Assembly (NCBI GenBank): GCA_036785705.1
Contig: JAWUZG010000029.1
Coordinates: forward strand, 14,895,501-14,959,500
DNA from: Acanthornis magna
Lineage: Eukaryota; Chordata; Aves; Passeriformes; Acanthizidae
Direction of reading: 5' to 3'
DNA length: 64,000 bases
Shown here piece by piece: positions 14,601 to 25,797 of the stretch; within the stretch, counting starts at the first letter, position 1; each line of letters starts with the position of its first letter. Below the pieces are notes generated by a model. It searched no databases and had not been told where the DNA came from. It saw nothing but the letters and a program-made list of their open reading frames with translations. Position numbers and translations under genes: made by a program.

Positions 14601-16916
14601 AAAAAGGTTTTGTTGCTTTATTTAATTCTTCCCATGAATGGAACCCCTCCCAGTCACTTGATCTGAAAGACAATCATTAAGCTTTTTTTTTTTTAACAGT
14701 AGGAATCAGTGATTTAACTAAGGACAATTGTCTTTCTCAAAATATACTCAGAGCACTTAGAACAAATTGGCCTCTTGCAATATTCAGTGTGCAGTGGACT
14801 AATCCTCTAAGATTCACTTCAATTTTTGTTTTATTTTTATGAATAAATATTTAGATGTAAATATTGAGGTATTACTATTTTCTAGTTCATTATAATGAAA
14901 TTCTAAGCCATGATTCAATGACAAAGTATTTAAACCTGTTTCTTGTCCTTTTTTTTTCTCCTGTGCTTTAAAATACTAACTTGTCAATTGGGCTGAAACA
15001 TCTGCTTCAGAAACTTCAAGAGTTTCAGAATAAAAGAATATTTTCATGGTTCTCTTTCTAAATCTACAACTTGAATACAACAAAACTGCTACAGAATGTT
15101 TTTGCAATGTAAAATCATGGACTGAATCTTGTTGCCACAATGCCACAACAACGATCACAGAAATGCAGAATGCTCTTTCTCTAACAAGCCAGAGAATTGC
15201 TCAGTCTCATGGAGAGCTTTTTTCACACTGGAACCATAGATTACTATTTATCCATAAACACAACTGGCTAACTTTCTAGGGTAACCTTCTGCCCTCATCT
15301 TTGTATTTGATACTCTGTGGTTAATGCACTTTCAGTCAGGTCCTTGAAACTACTCATGAGGCTGTGCTCTAAATCAGATGAACAATATTAAGTTAAAAAA
15401 ATCCAGATCATGAGTCATGTCTGAGAGCCCACACAGAAGATGGTTCCACAAACAGCTCCACTGTTAAAATGATGGACATGACCTGGATCTGAAATGGAGG
15501 CATCTGCCTTTGCCATCACAAAAGTTGCAAGATTTTTCCTTAAATAACATATGAAAGCACACAGATATTCACTTATTTAATGACTATAATGCCAGTTGGA
15601 AATCAGGCAGTGTGCAAGCCTGGACAATGCATGATGCCTGTAGTTTCTTCCATCCACAGGATTAAGTCTAGCAGAGATGGGCATAGGTTCATTTGCACAA
15701 ATATGTTTTTATGTGCCTCGGAAAAGTGGTAAAAATACACTAAAAAGGCAGCGAGGATCACACTGAGGCAGTCAGAGAACACTTTTAAGATGACAGTGAT
15801 AAAAAATCAAAGGAAAGTAAGCTTTTGTTGCAATTCTGATTTAAAGAAACTTGAAAATGTAAGAAAAGAAACCATTTCTCTTGCCTGGTTCCCACTGGGC
15901 TCAGGGCAATGGGACTTTGGCCATTCAATACAAACAAAAAGGAGACTGCATTGGAGGAACACCAGGCTGAATCAGTAAACTGCAGCAACCATCTCTGCTT
16001 TGAATGGAAACATACTGCAAGCCTCTAAATTTCAGCCAAGCATCAGGACAATCACCAGGGTGAGGTTTTCTCACATTTTTAACACCAATATCAGCCATTT
16101 TATACAAAGGACAATAATATTTAAGTGACATGATTGGAAAAAAATGTGTGGGTTCTGTAAGCAAAAATTTATCATTCCTTTTTATTGCACAGGTACATTT
16201 CACGAATTGCTTTTAATTTAACAACCCACTGAGAAATTAAACTTTCTTTGGTTTTAATTTTATATTATCAATTCTCATTTTTTAATAAAACATTGAAAAA
16301 TAAGATGCTGTAGTCCTTCACACAGCATTTAAAAGACCCAGTATAATTTCAAGTTCACACATTACTCAGATGAAGTGACTTTGTTACTGCTCCTTTGATT
16401 TAGGTAATTTTCCCAAGCATAGAGTGCATCTTGGTTTTTCCTTCAAGCATACAGAATATAATCTTTAAATTATGTCAAAAGGAAATCAAAACAAGCAAAA
16501 ATTTCATGAATGTAAAACCATTATCACACACCAAAAAAAGTCCAGAAGACTTTGGTCTGCTCATGAGAGGCATAATAAAATGGTTAGTGAACCTACAAAA
16601 CCTAATAATACATAGATGCACATTAAATGATCAAATTTCACATCTGCATAACATGGATTAAAATTAATGGCATCCAAATCAAAATATCTTTTCACAGTAA
16701 ACTCAGGGAATTCATTCTAGACCTAAATAGTAGTCTTTAAAGCACAGCACAGAATGCAGAACAAAGATAGAGGGTATGGCTAGATTAGCAAAAGCTGATT
16801 CATCTCATCAGCTATGATTTCACAACAATGCAGCAATGCAGGAAGCATGGCAACTCTACACTGATATGCAATCAAATTAGTCTGTGTCCTTGTCAGTAGA
16901 TGGACATGGTTTAGAC
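8628..16916. other. Intron 8 block with a purine-rich subsegment
   Basis: Mostly plain intron. A G10 run lies at 11958-11967 and an (AC)8 run at 14481-14496. The part from about 12,470 to 13,080 is visibly purine-rich on the plus strand (many AGAAG, GGAAG and GACAAG words) and less AT-rich than its flanks, but it has no open frame. It could be an unrecognised old repeat. Confidence 0.5.
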
Positions 16917-17415
16917 ATCACAGAATATCCTGAGTTGGAAGGGACCCACAAGAATCATTGAGTCCAACTCCTGGCCCTGCACAGGACAGCCCAAGAGTCG
17001 TACCGTGTGCCTGAGAGCATTGTCCAAACACTTCTTGAACTCTGTCAGGTTTGACGCTGTGACACTTAGTGCTCCCTGGGGAATCTGTTCCAGTGCCCAA
17101 TCACCCTCTGGGTGAAGAACCTTTTTCTAATATCCAACCCAAACCTCCCCTGACACAACTTCAGGCCATTCCCTTGGGTCCTGTTGCTGGTGACCACAGA
17201 GAAGAGATCAGTGTCTGCCCTTCCTCATCCCCTCACAAGGAAGTTGTACCTGCAGTGAGGTTTCCCCTCAGTTTCCTCCAGGCTGAACAGACCAAGTGCC
17301 CTCAACCACACCTCATATGGCTTCTCCTCCAGACCCTTCATCATCTTTGTGGCCTTTCTTAGATGCCCTGTAATTGCTAAATCTCCTTTTTATATTGAAG
17401 AGACCAAATGTGCTC
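16917..17415 (-). mobile_element. CR1 LINE, 5'-truncated, 3' end at the lower coordinate
   Basis: This is the complement of a typical CR1 3' end. The lower edge reads ATCACAGAATATCCTGAGTT, whose complement ends in the ATTCTGTG octamer that closes CR1 elements. Characteristic blocks then follow upward: TTGGAAGGGACC, GAGTCCAACTCCTG, CTTCTTGAACTCTGTCAGG, CAATCACCCTCTGGGTGAAG and TTCCTCCAGGCTGAACAGAC. Similarity fades around 17.41 kb, so the element is a 5'-truncated copy of about 0.5 kb, with its sense direction the same as CNTNAP2. Higher GC than the flanks. It has no intact reading frame. Confidence 0.93.
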
Positions 17416-20400
17416 TTTTCTAAACCAATACTGGTATTTTCCTTCTAGAATCATAAGGAAAGCAGAATGTGGAGATTGATCTGCGATCTAACAACACATG
17501 ATGCAGAAACTGTGACGTCTCTCTCAAAAAATATGCTAACACTACAACCGCTTTTCAAAGTTTCTTCTATCTTTTGCCCCTAAGAGCAATTAAATCCCAG
17601 TTTCTGGGGGCTCTTTATCAAATTTCACCTTTGAGTCTCTTCTTCCTCTAGGTATAAACCTTAGTGTTAGTTATAGTAGGGTTAGGATCTTTCTCTTTCT
17701 TTTTTTTGATCCTTAGCTTGTGGATCAAGAATTAGTTGGCTAAGCTTAGCCCAAAAGGACTCTCAAAAGTTACTTATTTTCAAAACTACAGGGTTAGAAT
17801 AGAACTGCTGCCATACTGGTATAAACACCAGCACAAAGATAAAAGTGGGATATGATTGCATTTAGAGATGTGCTACTCTTCTGGTAGGGGAATTCCTTAC
17901 TGCTTTTGACACTGCTTAATCTACTGATAATCATATAGTAACAACTGCAGATACTGCCTATTTTTCTAAAAAGCAGATATACACTAAAACCAGAATTTCG
18001 TCTTCTAGATTCAAGGAAAACAAAAGGACAGAAATAACTAAAAGCAAAGACAGTCCTACTGAAGTCTTTTTAGTCATATAAATTCTGGAAGAGAATCCTC
18101 ATTGCTGTAGCACAGGTTGCAAGGGACAACATCTTTCCTACTGCAAAAGTTATCAGCAAAACACAGGAGGAATGCAGCATACAAGGAAACATCTGTGCAT
18201 ACATGACATGCACAGGAAGCAATTTTTTCCTATTCTGGCATAGACATTGAAACACATCTGCTCTCATGGAAGTAGAGCAACACTGAAGGATAGGAATGCA
18301 ACATGAAAAAATATATGAGTACAGACTGTACCTGGCAAACATGCAAGTATAAGGAAGAGTGATTATTAAGAAGCTTGCTTCCCTTCAGCAGTTGCAGTAG
18401 TGGAACAGCTGTGGTGATTAAAGGAGTTGAGGACAACAAAATCCATATGCAAAGGTAATAATTTTCATAAAGTGATAAAATTGGAGAATTGGACACAGTT
18501 TCACACTTGGAGCTTGATGAATGGACTCATTGAATTTTTGCATTTTTAGTTTCTTTGTTTGTTTTTCCTAAAGGAAAATTTCTAATTGAAATATGCACAG
18601 ATAAACAAGTAAAGGGAGGAATGTTCCTGCTTTGTCAGGCAGCCTCTTTGTGGTGTTATCACAGCAAGTCCCTGGTAGTTCCCTGAAGTTCCTATTCCTT
18701 ATGAGCCTCCTGAAGGAGAGAACAGCAGATCATCCAATGAATGTCTGATCTCATCTCTGTCACCAGCTGAGTTGGATTTCTCTTCTGGCAAACCCACTCT
18801 CTCCACCCAATATGATGGGATAGCTAATTAGACAGGACTATTGACTGAGCTGATGCAGCAAAGTTTCTACACTATCAGAGATAAAATTTCCTCAAATCTA
18901 CAATACATTTCTGTCCAAAGTTCATTCAGACCTCATTATTTTCTAACAGATCATACAGAAGTTTGGAGTTCAGAGTGGAAGTTTATAGAAACTACAATTA
19001 ATGCATCACTTTAATAAACATCCTTTTTGCTTCCTAATACATAATTATTAGCATACCCAACATAAATGATACATTTTAGTCAAGGCCACAATGCATTCAC
19101 TTGATAAATATTATTTGATTTTCACAGAAGTGAATGAAATTGTTGGCTATTTGTCTGTAGGTTTCTAATTTTGCCTTGCATGTTTAATTGGGTTTCAGGA
19201 GAAAACAGGAGTTAAATATTATATGGACAATGGAACACTTTCTGTGCTAGAAGAATAATATCTGTTTTTAATAATAAAAAAATTCATTCATAGGTGAAAA
19301 GCTGACTAAAAAATTGTATTCTAACTCTGAATAATAAGAGATGCAAATTATAATTTATGTTTAGCCAAAAAGAAGTATAAACTCCTAATTCTACCCAGCA
19401 CTGGATTTGCATTTCCTTTTGCTAAAACTTTTTTTAGAAGGTATAAATAATTTATATTGTAAAGATGCATGTAAAATATGTTAATGGATTAGTTTTTAAT
19501 GAGCTGTTGAGAACTAGTACACTTATATTTGAGATGCTTACTCTTAGGAATACGTTGAGTGAGATGGTAATCCCTAACATGTATTTTGTAGTTGAAAAGA
19601 AGTGAAGCAAGTCTGAGGTAATGGAAAAATTTCCATTTGATTTCTTAAACCTCTTAGGAGTTTATGCAAGCCCATGCTTGTTCACACCAGTTCTTTTCAG
19701 ACAGGACATATGAGAGTATATGCTGCATTGTGCCTGTAAGTGAAGTCTAATCTAATGAATCAGTCAACTGTGAGAGAAGGAGAATTTTCACAAACAATGA
19801 AAATCAAAATCAAAGGTATTTACAAAGAGTTTCTGAGGGGAAACCATGTTGTGAGATACACAAAGACACTTGAACATGAATTCTAAAACAATTAATTTGC
19901 CTAAGACATTGTAAGAACTGGAAAAATTAGAAGCAATATGAATTAGGATTTACCTCTCCATAATAACACAGTTATCTAGCAGTTGGCTGCACGGTACAGT
20001 GCTCTGTGGAATGGACCTGCTGCTCCCTAAGGAAAAGCTGCCTCTTACTTTTCTTATGATGATTTGACATTAAAACTTATGTGATGTTAATAACATTAAA
20101 CAGACACCACTATTTATGGAAACATGATATATCTATTACTGATATTTTCAAACCAGCAGAGGTTAACCTGCATAGCTGTTTTTCTGCTACTTTTAGTATC
20201 CAAGGGAATTTCACTCTCATCTTCACTCGTCACTACCTTCCAGATAACAAATATGCAACCCAATGTAGTAAATCTGCGTGAAAAAGGCCACTGTTTTATT
20301 TCTTACTTAGAAAAAGAGAATAATTTATGGTGCTGAGTTATGAAAAAAAATCCTGCTAAACTTTTAACTCAACAGGTTCATTGTTAAAAACTCAGGAAAA

Positions 20401-21601
20401 TTAATATAAACTTGACAAACATCAATTTTAGTCTTTTCAATATCCTTATTAGAAATAAAAAGGTAATTAAAAGGAGCAAGGAAGCAAAAACATACTGAAG
20501 ACTCCAGACAGAGAAGAACTACTTTTTATGGGCAGAAAATAAAAGTAGTAATGGTAAAAAATCCTAAATACATGGAGTAGATAAAAATATGGATTTTAAT
20601 GACCCATATGCCCACAGAGGCAAAAAGATACAGTATGTGACAAAAGATCAATGGATGTTCATATTTTAAGACCTTGCTAACTGCACTGGGCAGAAGAGAT
20701 AAAAGAATTTATGCAAGGGTTGGAAAATCTGGCCCAAAAGATAGGGAGCCCAGCCTGGCAAGAAGATTGAGGCTAGTGAAAAGGTCTGTAAGCAGTACAT
20801 AGCAGCATATTGCTTACTGAGCTGCAAATTGCATTTCTGGGGAAATGCGCTTAAAGAGTTGGAGTAGGCTTTGTTTGGGTTTGGGGTTGTTTTGTTGGTT
20901 TTTTTCCACAAGCAGAAATCATCAGTGAATAAAAACTAAGACACTAATGCACTTTGAGCAAGTGTGCAAACTTGACAGAATTTAACTCTTAATTTAACTC
21001 TGCATTGTAAAAATAAATCCGAACAGTTACGCTGCAAGATGAGTTTGCCAAGAAGAGAAAGGATACTAAGAACCAACATAATTTTTTTATATTGCAGCTG
21101 TGAATTGAGTTCTGCAGGAATTTTTAATTTTTTTTTTTTTTTAATATTCAGGGCTAGATAGGACCCTAGCTGTTACAATCTGGACCCACCAGAGCATTAT
21201 TATTCTACTTGTTCTTTTCTGTTCTTCTGAATTGTAGCCTCAAGTGATCCATGGCCAGTCTATATGGCCTTATTACTATCCCAATAACTATCCTTAGTCT
21301 TAAAATGCTGTTATACCTCCCTCATGGCTACACTACTGAAGTGCCTTCAGAAAATATTAATATACATTTCCAAATTTATTTATGCTTGTAAAGCCATCCA
21401 TGTTGTTAAATTAGCATGTCTATATTTTCAGACCCTCTTCTCTCTTAGTTCCTGATGCCTTGACAATTTTTAGTTTTTTATTCTTCATGTATCTGTAACT
21501 TGCTGTAGTTCTGTGCTTCTTACAAAATGCTAAAAACCTCTGCTCCCAGCACCCTTAGCCAAAACTAATCTCTCTGAATTCAGGTTCTAGGACACATTCG
21601 T
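17416..21601. other. Intron 8 block, AT-rich, with two inverted octamer words
   Basis: No element is recognised. Around 19.0-19.6 kb the sequence is AT-rich, with TAATTA-type words and two octamer words in opposite orientation: ATGCAAAT at 19341-19348 and ATTTGCAT at 19405-19412. A T15 run lies at 21128-21142, close to the LTR at 21.6 kb. Confidence 0.5.
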
Positions 21602-21886
21602 TGCCGTAGAGCCCAAAAATACGTAAACAACTGTGAGTTGAGTGGATCGTGCCTGGGGTGGTTAACATCATCGCCTGATTGGAATTGGAGAATTAAGGGC
21701 CAATATGATAATAGGACAGAACTTATAAAAGGTGAAGGGCTTGTGACCCCATGTCCATTTGGAGTGTAGTCCCCAACAGGGGACTTTGCTTGCCCAAATG
21801 TACCTTGAAGGCCTTGAATAAATTTGTCTGCTTTTTATACTCCTAATTTGTCTTGGCCTCTGTTTCAGGTAGCCTGCTCTTAGGCA
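21602..21886 (+). mobile_element. Probable solo LTR of an endogenous retrovirus
   Basis: Promoter-like and terminator-like signals occur in LTR order on the plus strand: CCAAT near 21.7 kb, TATAAAA at 21724-21730, and AATAAA at 21817-21822 followed by a T-rich stretch. One reading of the ends is TGCCGTAG at 21602 and CTTAGGCA at 21886. These are near-inverted and flanked by four-base words differing at one position (TCGT and TCAT). An alternative is TGTGAG at about 21632 to CCTAACA at 21900, which lacks a matching flank. No internal genes are adjacent. The family is not identified. Confidence 0.6.
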
Positions 21887-21900
21887 TCATTCCCCTAACA

Positions 21901-24900
21901 CTGTTTCGGTTGGTTTTACTCTCCTTTATATACATAAAATGAAGAAGATGAAAAGAAAAATGCTATGAATGGAAAAAAATGGAGAACTGAATTCTAGAAT
22001 AGGGTGTGGTCCACAAATGTATTCAAAGATAGATCTGAGCAAGTAAGGAATTACATACAAATAATAATGCAGAGAGAATTTCTGGAGGAAAAGGGAGCAA
22101 TCAGGAGTCATCAAAATGACACCATTAAGGATAAAATGTTAAAGAGACTTATTTAATTTTTTTATGGCTTGGAAATTGAAAATTCTGTAAATCTACCCAC
22201 TCTCCATGATATATTAAAATCATCGCACTACATATTGATGATCACAATGCTGAATGCTGTGTCTCCAGTTTGAGTGCCCATACTAAAGACAGACTATAAA
22301 AAAAATTCAAGAATATATGACTGCCACAGAGCACGTCCTGAACCAAGGATGTTCCAGACATTCTAGCATCTGAATCTGCAGGAAATATGACACAGAAAAC
22401 AGTGATGAAGAGAAAGGTGCAGCAAGACCGTAAGTTTAGGGAGTATTATCTACGACTTCATGCATGTTTTTAGAAGAATAGATTTCCTATAATTGGATAA
22501 AACTAATTTTTCTTTTCCATCTGTGGACAACTCTGTCTGAGAATTGTAAGCTGTTTTTCTCCTCATGGCTTCATAAAAAATATAGACAACTTACTATTCT
22601 ATAATACATTTGAGTCATACACAGAAGAAGACCTAGCAGTTTTGGACAAGTACATCCTGACTTTAATCAATGAAGTCATGGCTGTCCTTCAGCCAAAGAT
22701 ACTTTTGTCTGTCATACATTCATACAAAAATGACATGAACCTGCTAGAGCAATACACATCAGTGTAAGACATAATGAAGCTCAGTGTGGGATATGAAAAT
22801 TATCCCTCAACCTTGGTAAGGAATACAGTCAACCATTTGTCTATAACTAATCTAGCATTCCTGTATCATTCCAGTATTCCCATAATACACTGATAGAAAC
22901 ACACAAGTAATAATGACTAATCTGAAGCTACTTTAGGTAAGGAAAGCTGCCACTATCAAGTAGCAACGAACTGAAATAAAACATTTCACCTCAGCCTATT
23001 TGTAAGAACACACAACTTCACTGTCATCTGCAAAGAGATCCTCTGAATCTCCTTATCCCATGTTCCTCCACTGCTCACCGTAAACACTTTTTCATGCTGT
23101 TCCCTGCTGCTGAAGAAAATAGGCCTCCTTTCAGCTTTGCTTTCCAAAGGAAACTCCCTCCTGATATCTCAGGTCTGCAATATACAGCTCTTGCAGAATC
23201 CTGGAAATGGCTGGGTACATTATTTGGCCTCTGCTACCCACAGCTAGTTGCCTGAATGATCCTTCTCTTCATGTTTCCTGAGGCAGAAGCTTCTTCTCAC
23301 TTTGCCTTTTGAAGAATAAGGTACCAGCAATGGAAAAGGTAAGTTTCACTGGGAACTTGGCGGCAGAGTGCTTATTCCTCCCAGCTCTCACAACAGACAG
23401 AAATTCACGCCACTAACTTCTTGTGCTTTCAGCACACCTTAATGTATCTCAGGCTTTACTGAAGGAGACAATTCCAGGAGAAAAGTGATTACAAGAGGAT
23501 CTCAGCTACTGCTAAAACAAAGTGCACTGAAAAAATCATCACACACTGTTGAGTTCTCAGAAACTTAAAGGATATGAAAAATCTTAAAGCCAGTTTCAAC
23601 CTAAGAGGCCATTTCATAATGCGCAAGGACTAGGCTCATGACTTTGCAATAATTGTCTTTCTGTGCTACTCCTGTTAATTTTGTTTCATAGGATACTCAG
23701 CTACAGGCACAGACTTTTATAATTGCAGAATGTATTCTCTTAATGTCTCTACATTCATGAAGTCTGCACAGAAACATTCTGTGACTTTGCCTTCCTGTCA
23801 GCTTCATAAAAATTCTGAGAATCTAGATAATTTCTCTATCACATAGAGATCTGGAATATTGAGCCTGAAAGGTTACCAGCCTGTGGATAAACTCATCTTG
23901 TACCTTTGCAACCTAACTAGAAGAGAGCTGAAGTTTTAAATGCAATTTATTAGACTTTAGTTTGGTTCCTTTCATATTCCCCCACCTTCCACACATGCTT
24001 TGCTTGAGTAATGACTTGGATTTTCCTGATTTGTTGCCAAAATGACTCAGAGGAATGACATTATGTCAGGCTGCAGATGATGGATTGTTATAGGTTATAA
24101 CATGGATGAAGTAGAAATGCAGAAAAAGATGCTAAACAGTAAATACTTTGTTAAAGCCCACTAAAATCCAAAAAGTTTTTCAAATATTCACATTCATAGG
24201 GTAGGCTTTCAATTGATGTATTTCCTATCTGTCTGCATGTTTGTACATTGCAAGAGTCTGCATGTCAAAATAAGAAGCATTTGATTATGCTAGTGCTTTT
24301 TGATATATTAGTTAATTACAACACAATCCAATATAACAATGATCAGTTTGTGAAAAGCAAATTAATTATTCTCTTAGGATTATTTTGCAAAGTGCAATAT
24401 GTTCCTCATAATGATAATGATAATGAACCTCTGTGTTTAATTTATTTATTTATACTACATATTTGATCCTAAGGGACAAAATTTAGTAAAATCCTAAAAA
24501 TATTCTGTCTGTATGAGGAGATATATATAGTAAACCCATCAGATTTGGCTACATTATGCATATTGTATGTGACTTTTTCCATCATAGTTACTATTCTGAA
24601 AATAATTTTAAAGACTGATTATGGTGGCACGGGACAAGAAATGTAACTCAGCATATTTTCAATAAGAAAACAACTTCTTAATGTCTGCTTTTACAACATT
24701 AAAATTTGATTAAGGTCATTCCTAATTTTAAAAAAAATCAAAACCAACACACTCAGCACATCTTTATAATGTCCTTCTACAGCACAAAATGTTTTGCCAA
24801 TGCTAAAATACATAAGGATGAGCAAAACACTTACCCAGAACCATGTCCCATTTCTAAGTAGGATGGTGTATCATGCATTATTCCCACAGTAATTTTATTA

Positions 24901-25353
24901 GTACAACAGAATTTGAAGTCATCCATTCACTGCGCCATAAGAAGTAAAATAGCCAGATCTCTCAGCTTTAATGTTTTTCCCATGTCTCAAACAGGAGGAG
25001 AAAGGAAAAGAGGTAAAGACTAAACATATTTTTGTAAACCTTCTGAACAGCTACAACTCTTTCACACCTTGTGTTTCAGGAGCTTGAATGACAAAGAAAG
25101 GCATCAAGGGATCCTCCTTGCTTTTACATTGATTTTAAAGTAAGTGGGATGCACAAGATAAGGACTGTGTCCATGTAGTACATGCCTGGGTGCCCTCATG
25201 GAGAGGTAACTCTTGGAGGGCTTAAACAGACAGGGAATGAATGAAAACTGCAGAGAGCTTTCCTTTAACATAAGAGTGCTTATATCTATAGAAGCCAAGA
25301 GATTTATTCCAGTAATTTTTTGTCTTATATTATGTTCTCAGTGGCTCTTGCAA
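21901..25353. other. Intron 8 block, nothing recognised
   Basis: Ordinary intron sequence. Short frames on both strands have no resemblance to known proteins. I see no repeat boundary or RNA gene. Confidence 0.6.
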
Positions 25354-25374
25354 GTTTGACAGTTCAGTGCCAAT
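25354..25374 (+). repeat. Left copy of a 21-bp direct repeat flanking the 25.4-kb LTR
   Basis: The copy reads GTTTGACAGTTCAGTGCCAA plus T and recurs with one mismatch at 25777-25797, on the other side of the LTR. Removing the LTR and one AGCAGG leaves the two copies as a tandem repeat of period 27 bp. Confidence 0.9.
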
Positions 25375-25381
25375 TAGCAGG

Positions 25382-25771
25382 TGTTGTGGGTCTGCCCCTG
25401 GATCTCGGGGAGAAAGGCGTGCCCAGGGCTCGGGATCCACCCACCTCTCCAGAGAGTTCTGTTCTGTTATCTGTATTATTGGTTATCTTGAGTTTGTACC
25501 CCTCCCTGCTTTGTTGCAATTGGTTATGTATGCTTATCTCCTCCCTTTGTCTCTCCCCTGATTGGTCACCCCTGTCCCCAGATAAGTGGCTGTCCCTAGG
25601 CAGGGGTGGGGCTTTTCCCTGAACCCTTCACGGGGGCAGGGTGGTCAGTCCTTCCCTTCTCTCCCTCCCGACCACGTGTACCCCTGAACCCTTATTAAAG
25701 GAGAGCTAGGGGAGGACACCCCCTCCCGCACACCCTCTACCTCATTGGCTTCTTTTTATTCAATTGCAGCA
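25382..25771 (+). mobile_element. Solo LTR, 390 bp, with 6-bp target duplication AGCAGG
   Basis: This GC-rich island in AT-rich intron starts TGTTGTGGGTCTGCCCC and ends CAATTGCAGCA, so it has the TG...CA termini of an LTR. It is flanked on both sides by AGCAGG (25376-25381 and 25772-25777), a six-base target duplication. A six-base duplication is usual for class II (alpha/betaretrovirus-like) elements, so that class is an inference. ATTAAA at 25694-25699 could be a polyadenylation or TATA-like signal. No gag, pol or env remnants flank it. Overlapping open frames of 100 and 64 codons inside it are compositional and not genes. Confidence 0.8.
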
Positions 25772-25776
25772 AGCAG

Positions 25777-25797
25777 GTTTGACAGTTCAGTGTCAAT
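25777..25797 (+). repeat. Right copy of the 21-bp direct repeat flanking the 25.4-kb LTR
   Basis: The copy differs from the left one only by T for C at its seventeenth base. It overlaps the last base of the AGCAGG target duplication, so the insertion lies right at the junction of the two tandem copies. Confidence 0.9.

Noticed and set aside
25320..25622. 100-codon plus-strand open frame
   Set aside because: It runs from flank into the solo LTR. The leucine/serine/proline-rich stretch is a compositional effect of the GC-rich LTR.
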